Origin: Pacificimonas sp036351775
GTDB lineage: Bacteria > Pseudomonadota > Alphaproteobacteria > Sphingomonadales > Sphingomonadaceae
NCBI GenBank assembly: GCA_036351775.1
Contig: JAZBPX010000061.1
Span: forward strand, 62,001 to 126,000
Length of the DNA: 64,000 nt
Direction of reading: 5' to 3'
This document shows positions 47,134 to 53,806 of this stretch, piece after piece (position 1 is the stretch's first letter; each line of letters starts with the position of its first letter). The position numbers and the translations under genes are program-made. The notes below the pieces were generated by a model. That model was not told the DNA's origin, searched no databases, and saw only the letters and a program-made list of their open reading frames with translations.

Positions 47134-47928
47134 ATGGCCTATGACAATATTCTTCTCGACACCGATGGCGGCATTGCGACGCTGACGATCAACCGGCCGG
47201 AGAAGCTGAACGGCCTGGATCTGAAAACCGTCGAGGAGATGATCGATGCGGTGCAGAGCGTGCGCGACGATGACGACCTGCGCGCTCTGATCATTACCGG
47301 CGCGGGGCGCGGCTTCTCATCCGGCGCGGACCTCTCAGGCGGCGGCACGGGGTCCGGCGGTGGCGGCAAGCCGGACGCGGGCAAGGTTCTGGAAACGCAC
47401 TACAACCCACTTCTCGAAAACCTGATGGCGCTGAACGCGCCGATCATCACGGCGGTCAATGGGCCGGCGGCGGGCGCGGGCTGTTCGCTGGCGCTGTTCG
47501 GCGATTTCGTGATCTGTTCGGACGAGGCCTATTTCCTGCAGGCCTTCGTCAATATCGGGCTGGTGCCGGACGTGGGCTCGACCTGGCTGCTGCCGCGCGC
47601 CATCGGCCGCGCCCGTGCCCTGCAGATGATGATGCTGGGCGAGAAGATCCCCGCCGAGCAGGCGGTGGAGTGGGGCATGGCCTATAAGGTGGTGCCGGAC
47701 GCAGAGCTGATGGATGAAGCGAAGGCCTTGGCGACGCGCTTTGCGAGCGGTCCGACACAGGCCTATGCGAAGATCAGGCAGGGCGTACGCGACTGCATGG
47801 ACAAGCCGCTGTCAGAAGCACTGCGTGTGGAGCGTGAGAACCAGATGCATGCGGGCCGTACCGAAGACTTCCGCGAGGGCGTGATGGCGTTCCTCGGAAA
47901 GCGGAAGGCCGAGTTCAAGGGGCGATAA
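47134..47928 (+). CDS. Enoyl-CoA hydratase/isomerase, PaaG-like
   Basis: A 264-residue crotonase-fold enzyme. The oxyanion-hole segments are GAGRGFSSGADLSGGG and NGPAAGAGCSLALFGD. The catalytic segment reads NIGLVPDVGSTWLLPRAIG, with Asp where hydratases have Glu, as in PaaG isomerases and some enoyl-CoA isomerases. It would isomerise or hydrate an unsaturated acyl-CoA. ATG at 47134 (MAYDNILLDTD) is chosen; the frame is open upstream without family similarity. Confidence 0.88.
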   Translation: MAYDNILLDTDGGIATLTINRPEKLNGLDLKTVEEMIDAVQSVRDDDDLRALIITGAGRGFSSGADLSGGGTGSGGGGKPDAGKVLETHYNPLLENLMALNAPIITAVNGPAAGAGCSLALFGDFVICSDEAYFLQAFVNIGLVPDVGSTWLLPRAIGRARALQMMMLGEKIPAEQAVEWGMAYKVVPDAELMDEAKALATRFASGPTQAYAKIRQGVRDCMDKPLSEALRVERENQMHAGRTEDFREGVMAFLGKRKAEFKGR

Positions 47929-47975
47929 GCAGGGCGCTGGCAGCGGCTCTCGGCGGAGCTTAATTACCGCCTGTT

Positions 47976-48067
47976 CCGTCATTCTGAACTCGCTTCAGGA
48001 TCTCATGACGGGCACTGTGCTCGGTCTGCACCCTCGACGAGATCCTGAAACGAGTTCAGGATGACGG
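47976..48067. repeat. REP-type paired palindrome, family A copy 3
   Basis: The left arm CCGTCATTCTGAACTCGCTT begins at 47976 and runs to 48006. The right arm (48039-48067) reads GAGATCCTGAAACGAGTTC then AGGATGACGG, its near reverse complement. It lies in the 229-base gap between the PaaG-like gene and the convergent higA gene; nothing else is seen there. Confidence 0.85.
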
Positions 48068-48157
48068 TCTTTAGTTATGGCGGACGCACCATATGCGCCT
48101 GCCTGTCCTAATTGCCGCTCTTTTCGTTCACCCTGCTGCTGTGCGCCGCGGCTGGCG

Positions 48158-48460
48158 TCAGGCCGCGCGGGGATATACTTCGACCGCGATTTCGTCGGAC
48201 AGCATCCGAACCTGCGCCAGTTCATAGGCGGCCTGCATGCGAAGGAGCGTGTCCGCGCGTAGGCCGAACGCCTTTTCGAAGCGGATCGCCATGTCCGCTG
48301 ACAGCCCCGCCCTTGCATTGAGCAGATTGCTCAGCGCCTGACGCGAGACGTCCAGATGTTTTGCGAGGCTCGTTACCGTCGCGCCGGACGGGGCGACGAT
48401 TTCGGCCGCGAGCCATTCGCCCGGATGAACGGCGAGCGTTGGGTACATTTCAAGCGCCAT
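48158..48460 (-). CDS. higA: HigA-family antitoxin (XRE helix-turn-helix)
   Basis: A 100-residue HigA-type protein. After the family N-terminus (VHPGEWLAAEIV) comes a helix-turn-helix at about residues 30-52, TVTSLAKHLDVSRQALSNLL, and the LSADMAIRFEKAFG segment. It would repress its own promoter and neutralise HigB. Here its toxin partner upstream is only a fragment, so it may act as a solitary regulator. ATG at 48460 begins MALEMYPT and overlaps the end of the higB remnant. Confidence 0.88.
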   Translation of the reverse strand: MALEMYPTLAVHPGEWLAAEIVAPSGATVTSLAKHLDVSRQALSNLLNARAGLSADMAIRFEKAFGLRADTLLRMQAAYELAQVRMLSDEIAVEVYPRAA

Positions 48461-48590
48461 GATAATTCTCCAGATCAAGGTCGATCAGCGCGCCGTCGTC
48501 ATCCAGCCTGAATGTCAGACGCCAGTTGCGCGTAACGGTCATCGACCATGTGCCCTTCTGGTTGCCGGAGAGCGGGTGGTTCGCGCCGTC
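48450..48590 (-). pseudogene. higB: higB toxin remnant, N-terminal half lost
   Basis: The last 45 or so codons before higA encode HPLSGNQKGTWSMTVTRNW, then RLTFRLDDDGALIDLDLENYH, which match the C-terminal half of HigB/RelE-like toxins (family proteins are about 92 residues). Upstream of that, similarity stops and within 14 bases the end of an enoyl-CoA hydratase gene begins. The core RNase-fold N-terminus is absent. No other start supports a full toxin. The module is therefore toxin-less. Confidence 0.75.
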
Positions 48591-48603
48591 TGACGCTTGG
48601 CCA

Positions 48604-49377
48604 CTACCCCTTCTGCGAGCGGCCTCTCGCCTGGACCCCGGCGATGCGGGCGCCGACGTCGTCGGCGGTGACGTCGCGGTTGCGGGCGGCATGTTTCTGT
48701 TCGAGGGCGAGGCCATCGGCGAAGGTTGCGGCGTAGCCCTCGTCGATGAGGGCGAGATAGTCCTTCAGCATGCCGGGATCGACGGTGAGCATGTCCTCCG
48801 CGAGGCTGCGGCAGGTGGCAAGGAGGTCGGCCTGCGGGACGACGCGGTTGACGAGGCCCCAGCGCTCGGCCTGCGCGGCGGAGAGGAAATTGCCGGTGAG
48901 CGAGAGTTCCTTCGCGCGGGCGATGCCGATCATGCGGGACAGTTTCTGCGAGAGGCCCCAGCCGGGCATGATGCCGACGCGGGCATGGGTATCGGCGAAG
49001 CGGGCGTTCTCGCTGGCGATGATGACGTCGCAGGCGAGCGCCACTTCGAACCCGCCGGTGATGGCAACGCCGTTGATGCCGCCGATGATGGGGCCGGAAA
49101 AGCGTTCCAGCGAGCGGACGGGGTCTTCCTCGTCGACCGCCTCGCCGACGCTGGCGCCGCCCGCGAGTTCCTTGAGGTCGAGGCCAGCGGTGAAGGCTTT
49201 CTCGCCTGCGCCGGTGAGGATGAGGACGCGGACGTTCTCGTCAGCTTCGAGGTCGGTGACAGCCTGTGCGAGTTCGGAGCGAAGCGCCTTCGACAGGGCA
49301 TTCATGGCCTCCGGCCGGTTCAGGGTGACGACGGCATAGCCGCTTTCATGCTTTTCGATCTCGACGAGGGCCATCAT
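48604..49377 (-). CDS. Enoyl-CoA hydratase/isomerase family protein
   Basis: A 257-residue crotonase-fold protein. The oxyanion-hole segments are GAGEKAFTAGLDLKE and NGVAITGGFEVALACD; the catalytic region reads THARVGIMPGWGLSQKLSR, with Gly near the second hydratase glutamate, so exact activity is uncertain. ATG at 49377 is chosen because it overlaps the tgt stop (ATGA 49374-49377), giving coupling to tgt. The frame is open upstream through tgt in another phase but that is not coding. Its end abuts the higB remnant. Confidence 0.87.
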   Translation of the reverse strand: MMALVEIEKHESGYAVVTLNRPEAMNALSKALRSELAQAVTDLEADENVRVLILTGAGEKAFTAGLDLKELAGGASVGEAVDEEDPVRSLERFSGPIIGGINGVAITGGFEVALACDVIIASENARFADTHARVGIMPGWGLSQKLSRMIGIARAKELSLTGNFLSAAQAERWGLVNRVVPQADLLATCRSLAEDMLTVDPGMLKDYLALIDEGYAATFADGLALEQKHAARNRDVTADDVGARIAGVQARGRSQKG

Positions 49378-50534
49378 TTGTCCTTTCGGTAACGGGTCAG
49401 GAACGCGGACGAAAAGGCCGCGAAGCGCCCCTCCTCGATGGCGGCACGCATGGCGGCCATCAACTGCTGATAGAAAGAGAGGTTGTGCTCGGTCATCAGC
49501 ATCGCGCCGAGGATTTCGCCGGAGCGGATCAGGTGGTGGAGGTAGGCCCGCTCGAAGGTGACACAGACCGGGCAGGTGCATTCGGGATCGAGGGCTGCGC
49601 GGTCCTCACCGAACTTCGCGTTGCGGATGTTGAGGGGGCCGTCATGGGTGAAGGCCTGGCCTGTCCGGCCGGAGCGGCTGGGGAGGACACAGTCGAACAT
49701 GTCGATGCCGCGCGCGACGGCGCCGACCAGGTCGTCCGGCTTGCCGACGCCCATCAAGTAGCGCGGACGGTCCTCGGGCAGCATGTCGGGGGCGTAATCG
49801 AGGACGGCGAACATTTGCTCCTGCCCCTCCCCCACCGCGAGGCCGCCGACCGCATAGCCGTCGAAGCCGATGTCGGTGAGCGCGCCTGAACTTTCGCGGC
49901 GGAGATCCTCGAACATGGAGCCTTGCTGTATGCCGAACAAGGCAGCGCGGCCGGCATGGTCCGCGCCGCTGTCGAAGCCGTGGCGGCTCCGCTTCGCCCA
50001 GCGCATGGAACGGTGCATGGAGGCGGCGGCGGCGTCTTTCTCGACGGGCCAGGATGTGCACTCGTCGAAGGCCATGACGATGTCGGCGCCGAGGTTGCGC
50101 TGGATTTCCATGGAGCGTTCCGGGGAGAGCATGTGGCGGCTGCCGTCGAGGTGCGACTTGAAGGCGACGCCCTCCTCGCTCTGCTCGGTGAGGTCGGAGA
50201 GGCTCATGACCTGGAAGCCGCCCGAATCGGTGAGGATGGGGCGGTCCCACTTCATGAACTGGTGCAGGCCGCCGAGGCGCGCGATGCGCTCATCGCCGGG
50301 GCGCAGCATGAGGTGGTAGGTGTTGCCAAGGAGAATGTCCGCGCCGGTTTCGCGGACCGTCTGCGGCTTCATCGCCTTGACCGTGGCGGCGGTGCCGACG
50401 GGCATGAAGGCGGGGGTGCGGATGCTGCCGCGCTGCATATCGATGCGGCCCGTGCGGGCGCGGCCATCGGTTGCAGCTAGGGAGAAGGCGAAACGGGGGC
50501 GATCCGAGAGGGGTGACGGGGCTTCGTTCAGCAT
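49374..50534 (-). CDS. tgt: tRNA-guanine transglycosylase
   Basis: A 386-residue enzyme that exchanges guanine-34 for preQ1 in tRNAs with GUN anticodons. DSGGFQVMSL carries the catalytic Asp, GGLAVGE the substrate-binding glycines, and the zinc site CTCPVC with TEHNL near the C-terminus is intact. ATG at 50534 (MLNEAPSPL) is chosen. It is coupled to an enoyl-CoA hydratase gene. The queA gene for the next step of the pathway lies about 1.3 kb away on the same strand, with two plus-strand genes between them. Confidence 0.95.
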   Translation of the reverse strand: MLNEAPSPLSDRPRFAFSLAATDGRARTGRIDMQRGSIRTPAFMPVGTAATVKAMKPQTVRETGADILLGNTYHLMLRPGDERIARLGGLHQFMKWDRPILTDSGGFQVMSLSDLTEQSEEGVAFKSHLDGSRHMLSPERSMEIQRNLGADIVMAFDECTSWPVEKDAAAASMHRSMRWAKRSRHGFDSGADHAGRAALFGIQQGSMFEDLRRESSGALTDIGFDGYAVGGLAVGEGQEQMFAVLDYAPDMLPEDRPRYLMGVGKPDDLVGAVARGIDMFDCVLPSRSGRTGQAFTHDGPLNIRNAKFGEDRAALDPECTCPVCVTFERAYLHHLIRSGEILGAMLMTEHNLSFYQQLMAAMRAAIEEGRFAAFSSAFLTRYRKDK

Positions 50535-50600
50535 GGGGCAAGCCGGTAACGGCTTAGGGGGCGGGGTAACAGGCCCTTTCTGGGGCGGTATCGACAAGGA

Positions 50601-51125
50601 ATGACCATGCTGAAGACCCTGCTGGCCGCCACCGCGAGCGTATCACTGGCCGTGAGTGCGACCGCCGCAGACAACCGCATCTGTATTTCGGAGGCTGAAA
50701 ACGAGGCGCTGGTGGCCAACCTGCTGCCGAGCCTGCTGACACAGGTCGAGCGTCGCTGCACGCCGATGCTGGGCGGCGGCTACCTGGCGGCGAACGGCGA
50801 TGCGCTTGCCGACGAGCTGTCTGCTTATGGACAGGCGAGCGAAGCGACGACGGTCACGGTGTTCGAGCGCGTCCTGCGCACCGACCTTCCCCGCGATCCC
50901 GCCCTGCTGGATGCGGGACGGACCATGATGGCAGCAGGTATCGCCGCCTCACTGGACGAACGGGCCTGCGAGACCATCGACCGCCTGACGGCATCGCTGG
51001 CACCCCTGCCCGCGGAGAACTTCGCGAGCGTGTTCGCGCTGTTCCTGGAAATGGGCATCGCCGACAACAAGGATGTGCCGTGGCGGGTGTGCCGTATGGA
51101 GAACGGCGTTTCTGGCGCAGGCTAG
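50601..51125 (+). CDS. Small secreted protein, four cysteines
   Basis: A 174-residue protein with a signal peptide (LLAATASVSLAVSATAAD). The mature part has cysteines in RICI, RRCTP, RACE and WRVCRM, which could form two disulfides, and is otherwise helical-looking. I do not recognise the family. It stands alone between tgt and the flavodoxin-like gene, in the opposite direction to tgt. The ATG at 50601 or the next at 50607 are both possible. Confidence 0.65.
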   Translation: MTMLKTLLAATASVSLAVSATAADNRICISEAENEALVANLLPSLLTQVERRCTPMLGGGYLAANGDALADELSAYGQASEATTVTVFERVLRTDLPRDPALLDAGRTMMAAGIAASLDERACETIDRLTASLAPLPAENFASVFALFLEMGIADNKDVPWRVCRMENGVSGAG

Positions 51126-51196
51126 TGCAGCGCCCATAGCCCTTTCGTAGCGCGCAACCGGCCGCTAACCCGAAGGTAGCTGGAGGGGGCGCGCCG

Positions 51197-51838
51197 ATGA
51201 ACATCCTGATCCTTGACGGGCACCCGGATAGCGGGCGGCTGAGCAGCCATTTCCTCGATGTCTATGAGGAAGCGCTGGGCGGCGGACATGAGGTGACGCG
51301 GATCGCGGTGCGCGACCTCGATTTCGATCCGGTGCTGCACGGCGGCTATGCCCGGCGGCAGGACTGGGAGCCGGATGTGGAGCGGGTGGCACGGGCGCTC
51401 GACGCGTGCGATCACCTAGTTGTCGGATTCCCGATGTGGTGGGGGGGCGAACCGGCGGCGCTGAAGGGGCTGCTCGACCGGATGCTGCTGCCTGGCTTCG
51501 GCTTTGCCTATCATGAAGACGATCCGTGGTGGGACAAGCTGCTGGCTGGGCGCAGCGCGGATGTCCTCGTGCTGATGGACACGCCGCCCTTCTTCCTGCG
51601 CCTGATGTACGGGAACCCGGTGCTGAAGCGTTGGAAGGGGCAGATCCTCGGCTTCACCGGCATCAAGCCGCAGCGGGTGATGCCGATCGGCTCGATCAAG
51701 GGTGATCTGGACAAGAAGAAGGCCAAGTGGGAGCGCAAGGTCGCGGAGATGGCGGCGTCGGCACCGGACCTGAAGCGGGCGGAGAAGGTCAGCCGACTCG
51801 ACGCGTTCCTGGCAAAACCGCCGTCAGCGGGCGGGTAA
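51197..51838 (+). CDS. Flavodoxin-fold NAD(P)H dehydrogenase (quinone) family
   Basis: A 213-residue Flavodoxin_2 family oxidoreductase, related to MdaB/KefF/NQO1-type enzymes. The FMN/FAD phosphate-binding start ILILDGHPDSGRLSSH, the FPMWWGGEPAALKGLLDRML loop (WWG), and PGFGFAYHEDD are characteristic. It would reduce quinones or similar acceptors with two electrons. Its end overlaps the convergent queA end by 15 bases. AGGGGG lies about ten bases before the ATG. Confidence 0.88.
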   Translation: MNILILDGHPDSGRLSSHFLDVYEEALGGGHEVTRIAVRDLDFDPVLHGGYARRQDWEPDVERVARALDACDHLVVGFPMWWGGEPAALKGLLDRMLLPGFGFAYHEDDPWWDKLLAGRSADVLVLMDTPPFFLRLMYGNPVLKRWKGQILGFTGIKPQRVMPIGSIKGDLDKKKAKWERKVAEMAASAPDLKRAEKVSRLDAFLAKPPSAGG

Positions 51839-52852
51839 GAGCAGGCTGGAATCGCCGTAGCTGTAGAAGCGGTAACCCGCCTCGATGGCGTGGGCATAGG
51901 CCGACTGCATCCGGTCGAGGCCCATCAGGGCGCTGACCAGCATGAAGAGCGTCGATTTCGGCAGGTGGAAGTTGGTCATCAGGCCGTCGATGGCGCGAAA
52001 TCGGTAGCCGGGGGTGATGAAGATGTCGGTGTCGCCCTCGAACGGTGCGATGGTGCCGTCATCGTGGGCGGCGCTTTCCAGGAGCCGGAGCGAGGTCGTC
52101 CCCGCGGGAATGACGCGCGCACCGGAGCGCCTCGCGGCGTTGAGACGGCCTGCTGCAGCCGCCGACAGGCTGCCCCATTCGGCGTGCATGTCATGGTCCT
52201 CGGTATTGTCCGCCTTGACCGGCAGAAAGGTGCCTGCGCCGACATGGAGGGTGAGCGTTTCGGTCTTTATACCGCGCTCCGCCAGAGCCTGCATCAGGCG
52301 GGGCGTGAAATGGAGCGAGGCCGTCGGCGCGGCGACGGCGCCGTCCTTTGCCGCAAACATGGTCTGGTAGTCATCGGCGTCGCGCTCGTCGATATCGCGT
52401 TTCGAGGCGATGTAGGGCGGCAGCGGCATGGTGCCGGCCGCGGCGATCTCGGATTCGACGGGGCCATCCGATTCGAAGTTCAGGCGGATGCCCCTGTCGC
52501 TCTTGGCCTCGACCAGGGCTGTGAGCGTCGGGCTGATCTCAACGCGGTCGCCGACGCGCAGGCGCTTCGCGTTCTTCACGAAGGCGAGCCAGACGCTCTG
52601 CCCCTCCCGCTTGTGGAGGGTGATGCCGACCGTGGCATCGCCGCGCCTGCCCGTCAGCTGCGCGGGGATAACCTTCGTATCGTTGAAGACGAGGACGTCG
52701 CCGGGCGCGAGAAGCTGCGGCAGGTCCAGGACCGTGCGGTCCTCCAGCCGGTCCGGGTAAACGCCGAGCAGCCGCGCACTGTCACGCGGACTGGCCGGGC
52801 GCAGCGCGATCCGGTCCTCCGGCAGGGTAAAGTCGAAAGCGTCGACCCGCAT
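51824..52852 (-). CDS. queA: S-adenosylmethionine:tRNA ribosyltransferase-isomerase QueA
   Basis: A 342-residue enzyme that transfers and isomerises the ribosyl moiety of SAM onto preQ1-tRNA to give epoxyqueuosine. The N-terminus FDFTLPEDRIALRPASPRD (as DFTLPEDRIA), the VFNDTKVIPAQL block, ASLHFTPRLMQAL, and the FHLPKSTLFMLVSALMG block are standard. Length is normal. It is 17 bases downstream of the cyclophilin gene on the same strand. Confidence 0.95.
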   Translation of the reverse strand: MRVDAFDFTLPEDRIALRPASPRDSARLLGVYPDRLEDRTVLDLPQLLAPGDVLVFNDTKVIPAQLTGRRGDATVGITLHKREGQSVWLAFVKNAKRLRVGDRVEISPTLTALVEAKSDRGIRLNFESDGPVESEIAAAGTMPLPPYIASKRDIDERDADDYQTMFAAKDGAVAAPTASLHFTPRLMQALAERGIKTETLTLHVGAGTFLPVKADNTEDHDMHAEWGSLSAAAAGRLNAARRSGARVIPAGTTSLRLLESAAHDDGTIAPFEGDTDIFITPGYRFRAIDGLMTNFHLPKSTLFMLVSALMGLDRMQSAYAHAIEAGYRFYSYGDSSLLLPAR

Positions 52853-52869
52853 GGCAGCGCGAACGCTGG

Positions 52870-53628
52870 CTAGCGCGCAGGGTCGGCGTCGGGACTGGTC
52901 GGCGGCGTCGGCGCGACCTGCGGCACGGTTTCCATGGTCGGTTCGTCGGGCGGCACTTCATCCGCGATTTCCGCTGCGGCCCCACTCGGTGCAGCGCCGG
53001 GCGGAAGCTGGCTCATCAGGTCCGCCACGGCAGCGTCGGGCGCGGGCGCAGAGCCTGCGGCCATGGCGGGCGCGGCGGGCGGCGGGACGTTGCGGCCGAT
53101 GCGCGCCTGCAGGATGCGGTCGGGCTGTGCGGGCGGTTCGCCGGGGGCAATGGCGCTGACGAAGGGCATGCCGTCGAACACGCGGCCCCAGACGGTGTAA
53201 TTCTCATCGAGCGAAGTCGTTGGCAGTAGGACAATGAAGAACTGGCTGTTCGCCGAATCATTGTCCTGCGCCCGGGCCATCGAAACCGTGCCGCGCAGAT
53301 GTGGGGTCGTGGAAAATTCGGCGGCGAGATCGGGAAGGTCCGAGCCGCCCTGCCCCGTGCCAAGCGGATCGCCGGTCTGCGCCATGAAACCGGGGATGAC
53401 CCGGTGGAAGATCACGCCGTCATAGAAACCCTGATTTGCGAGCGTGCGGATGCGCTCAACATGATTGGGCGCGAGGTCTGGTCGCATTATGATTGTGGTG
53501 CGGCCGCCCGTCGACAGGTCCAGGACGAGGATGTTCTCGTCCGGCACGCTCTCCGGGACCACGCGCTGCTGGGCCGCCGCCGATATGGGCAGCGCTAGGA
53601 TGACGAAGAGCAGGGTCAGAATACGCAT
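52870..53628 (-). CDS. Periplasmic cyclophilin-type peptidyl-prolyl isomerase with long tail
   Basis: A 252-residue cyclophilin with a signal peptide (cleavage about ISAAAQ). The catalytic core has IFHRVIPGFMAQTGDP, the SMARAQDNDSANSQFFI block and LDENYTVWGRVFDGM. After about residue 175 there is a low-complexity Ala/Pro/Glu tail of about 75 residues, unusual for a periplasmic cyclophilin and presumably disordered. It would speed proline isomerisation during envelope protein folding. It precedes queA. Confidence 0.9.
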   Translation of the reverse strand: MRILTLLFVILALPISAAAQQRVVPESVPDENILVLDLSTGGRTTIIMRPDLAPNHVERIRTLANQGFYDGVIFHRVIPGFMAQTGDPLGTGQGGSDLPDLAAEFSTTPHLRGTVSMARAQDNDSANSQFFIVLLPTTSLDENYTVWGRVFDGMPFVSAIAPGEPPAQPDRILQARIGRNVPPPAAPAMAAGSAPAPDAAVADLMSQLPPGAAPSGAAAEIADEVPPDEPTMETVPQVAPTPPTSPDADPAR

Positions 53629-53736
53629 GGGCGGCCTTATCGCGGTCGAAAGCTGTACGGTGGATGAGCGCGCTTATCCCACGCTGCCCGCATGCTGACA
53701 AAGGAAAAGGAGGCGCAGGGAAAAGGGGGGCGCACA

Positions 53737-53773
53737 GGAAAAGGGCGGCGATCCCGATCCGGAACCGCCGCCC
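53737..53773 (-). terminator. Rho-independent terminator of the receptor gene
   Basis: The arms GGGCGGCG (53743-53750) and CGCCGCCC (53766-53773) pair perfectly over eight bases. Read on the minus strand the hairpin is followed by TTTTCCTG. It lies 34 bases after the receptor stop codon and before the cyclophilin promoter region. Confidence 0.7.
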
Positions 53774-53806
53774 TGTCCTGTTCCCCGTAGCCGGAGAGGC
53801 TGCGCG

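Noticed and set aside
48591..48716. Extension giving an 88-residue HigB
   Set aside because: The added residues are proline/serine-rich and come from the enoyl-CoA hydratase gene in another frame, not from a HigB N-terminus.
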